From Clostridiales bacterium (GTDB taxonomy: Bacteria; Bacillota; Clostridia; Oscillospirales; QAMX01), in assembly GCA_012841675.1 (NCBI GenBank), contig DUUG01000242.1, positions 1 to 6,379 on the forward strand: a stretch of DNA of 6,379 bases. The letters run 5' to 3'. This document shows, piece after piece, positions 5,319-6,379 of the stretch. A program made the position numbers and the translations under genes. The first letter of the stretch is position 1, and each line of letters begins with the position of its first letter. The notes under the pieces are model-generated. The model had not been told where the DNA came from and made no database searches. It saw only the letters and a program-made list of their open reading frames with translations.

Positions 5319-6379
5319 ATGTTAGATATTCGCATGTTCCGGGAAGAACCGGACAAAATCAGAGAAAATTTAAGAAAAAAGTTCCAGGAAGAAAAACTCC
5401 CTCTGGTAGACCAGGTGATTGAGCTTGACCGCCGTTATCGGGAAGTAAAAAGCAGAAGCGACGAACTGCGTGGTTTGCGCAACAAAATCAGCAAGGAAAT
5501 CGGCGGACTGTACGCCAAAGGCTTAAAGGCGGAAGCCGAAGAGGCCAAGAAAAAGGTCGGCGCCATGGCCGACGAGCTGGCGTCTTTGGAGGCGCAGGAA
5601 GGGCCTTTGGCAGACGAGCTGAAGGCGCTTATGATGCAGATTCCCAACATTATCGACGACAGTGTTCCCATCGGCCGCGACGACAGCGAAAACGTCGAGG
5701 TGGAACGGTATGGCGAACCGGCGGAAAAGCCCTTCCCCGTGCCGTATCATGTGGAGATTATGGAGAATTTGCAGGGAATTGACCTGGACAGCGCCAGAAG
5801 AACTAGCGGCAACGGGTTCTATTATCTCAAGGGCGATGTGGCAAGGCTGCATTCGGCCATTTTGTCCTACGCCCGGGATTTCATGATCGACAAGGGCTTT
5901 ACCTACTATATCCCGCCGTTTATGATCCGAAGCGAAGTGGTCACCGGTGTGATGAGCTTTGCCGAGATGGAAAACATGATGTATAAAATCGAGGGCGAGG
6001 ATCTGTATCTGATCGGCACCAGCGAACACTCCATGATCGGCAAGTTTATCAACCAGCTTATCAACGAAGACGAGCTGCCCCAGGCTTTAACCAGCTATTC
6101 CCCCTGCTTCCGCAAGGAAGTGGGCGCCCATGGCATTGAAGAGCGGGGCGTCTACCGGATTCACCAGTTTGAAAAGCAGGAGATGGTGGTTGTTTGCCGT
6201 CCGGAGGAGAGCAAGGACTGGTTTGAGAAACTGTATTCGTACACGGTGGAATTTTTCCGCACGCTGGACATTCCCGTTCGGACGCTGGAATGCTGTTCCG
6301 GCGACTTGGCGGATTTAAAGGTCAAGAGCATTGACGTGGAGGCGTGGTCGCCCCGCCAGAAGAAGTATTTTGAGGTGGG
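5319..6379 (+). CDS. serS: Seryl-tRNA synthetase, 3' end outside the window
   Basis: Class II aminoacyl-tRNA synthetase that charges tRNA-Ser with serine in the cytoplasm. The first 353 codons are present and the frame is still open; typical SerRS is about 420-430 aa, so some 70 residues including motif 3 are missing. ATG5319 begins the standard MLDIRMFREEPDKIRENL start, with AAAGG (5304-5308) and AGG (5310-5312) upstream. Residues about 28-105 are the charged N-terminal tRNA-binding coiled coil, then IPNIIDDSVPIG and NVEVERYGEP. In the catalytic core, motif 1 ends near YYIPPF (P200), the serine-site strand is GTSEHS (233-238), and motif 2 is FRKE (264-267) through ERGVYRIHQFEKQEM (275-289), with R276 and E288. 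Common bacterial SerRS has TAEVP and RGLIRxHQFDKVEL at these places, so this is a divergent clade, though the assignment is secure. Regulated by the upstream T-box. Confidence 0.96.
   Translation, partial: MLDIRMFREEPDKIRENLRKKFQEEKLPLVDQVIELDRRYREVKSRSDELRGLRNKISKEIGGLYAKGLKAEAEEAKKKVGAMADELASLEAQEGPLADELKALMMQIPNIIDDSVPIGRDDSENVEVERYGEPAEKPFPVPYHVEIMENLQGIDLDSARRTSGNGFYYLKGDVARLHSAILSYARDFMIDKGFTYYIPPFMIRSEVVTGVMSFAEMENMMYKIEGEDLYLIGTSEHSMIGKFINQLINEDELPQALTSYSPCFRKEVGAHGIEERGVYRIHQFEKQEMVVVCRPEESKDWFEKLYSYTVEFFRTLDIPVRTLECCSGDLADLKVKSIDVEAWSPRQKKYFEV

Noticed and set aside
5523..6029. 168-codon minus-strand open frame opposite serS
   Set aside because: It is fully overlapped by an unmistakable seryl-tRNA synthetase in the other strand and shows no recognisable domain.
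1..6379. Mobile element, CRISPR array, toxin-antitoxin or defence system
   Set aside because: No direct-repeat/spacer array, transposase, integrase or paired toxin-like ORFs are visible. The XRE gene has no small toxin partner beside it; its neighbour is a metabolic reductase.

Overview
The window looks like chromosomal DNA from a low-to-mid GC Gram-positive bacterium, most likely a Clostridia-type Bacillota. The signs are strong GGAGG-type ribosome binding sites 7-8 nt before starts, sigma-A promoters with 17-bp spacers, a T-box riboswitch on an aminoacyl-tRNA synthetase, a streptococcal-type GapN and a bacteriohemerythrin. No phage, transposon, CRISPR or plasmid gene is visible. No finer taxonomic placement is justified from the sequence alone.

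Layout, left to right. (1) Positions 1-107 hold the last codons of a probable Gfo/Idh/MocA oxidoreductase, closed by a perfect hairpin terminator (126-157). (2) Positions 265-4045 hold four plus-strand genes: an XRE-type DNA-binding protein with seven C-terminal repeats of about 28 residues, a YdhF-like aldo/keto reductase, the NADP-dependent non-phosphorylating glyceraldehyde-3-phosphate dehydrogenase GapN, and a small ACT-domain protein 12 nt behind gapN. No convincing terminator separates these four, so partial or full co-transcription is possible. (3) Positions 4092-4585 are a self-contained unit: a near-consensus promoter, a single-domain bacteriohemerythrin and a strong terminator. (4) On the minus strand, a tRNA-Arg(ACG) gene (4745-4821) has its own extended -10 promoter and its own terminator, and is convergent with the hemerythrin gene. 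(5) From 4996 to the window end comes a sigma-A promoter, a T-box leader with antiterminator and terminator, and serS, whose 3' end is cut off by the window edge.

How the parts fit together. GapN oxidises glyceraldehyde-3-phosphate directly to 3-phosphoglycerate and makes NADPH in place of ATP plus NADH. The reductase next to it is of an NADPH-using family. The shared theme of region 2 is therefore probably NADPH and carbonyl metabolism, with the XRE protein as a candidate local regulator and the ACT protein as a candidate small-molecule sensor; both links are inferences from position. SerS is controlled by uncharged tRNA-Ser: the T-box variable base (C) matches a G discriminator, and a TCG codon sits in the presumed specifier loop.

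Most of the window is ordinary core metabolism. The items most worth a second look are the repeat-bearing XRE regulator, the gapN-ACT pairing, the loss of one expected iron-ligand histidine in the hemerythrin, and the details of the serS T-box.
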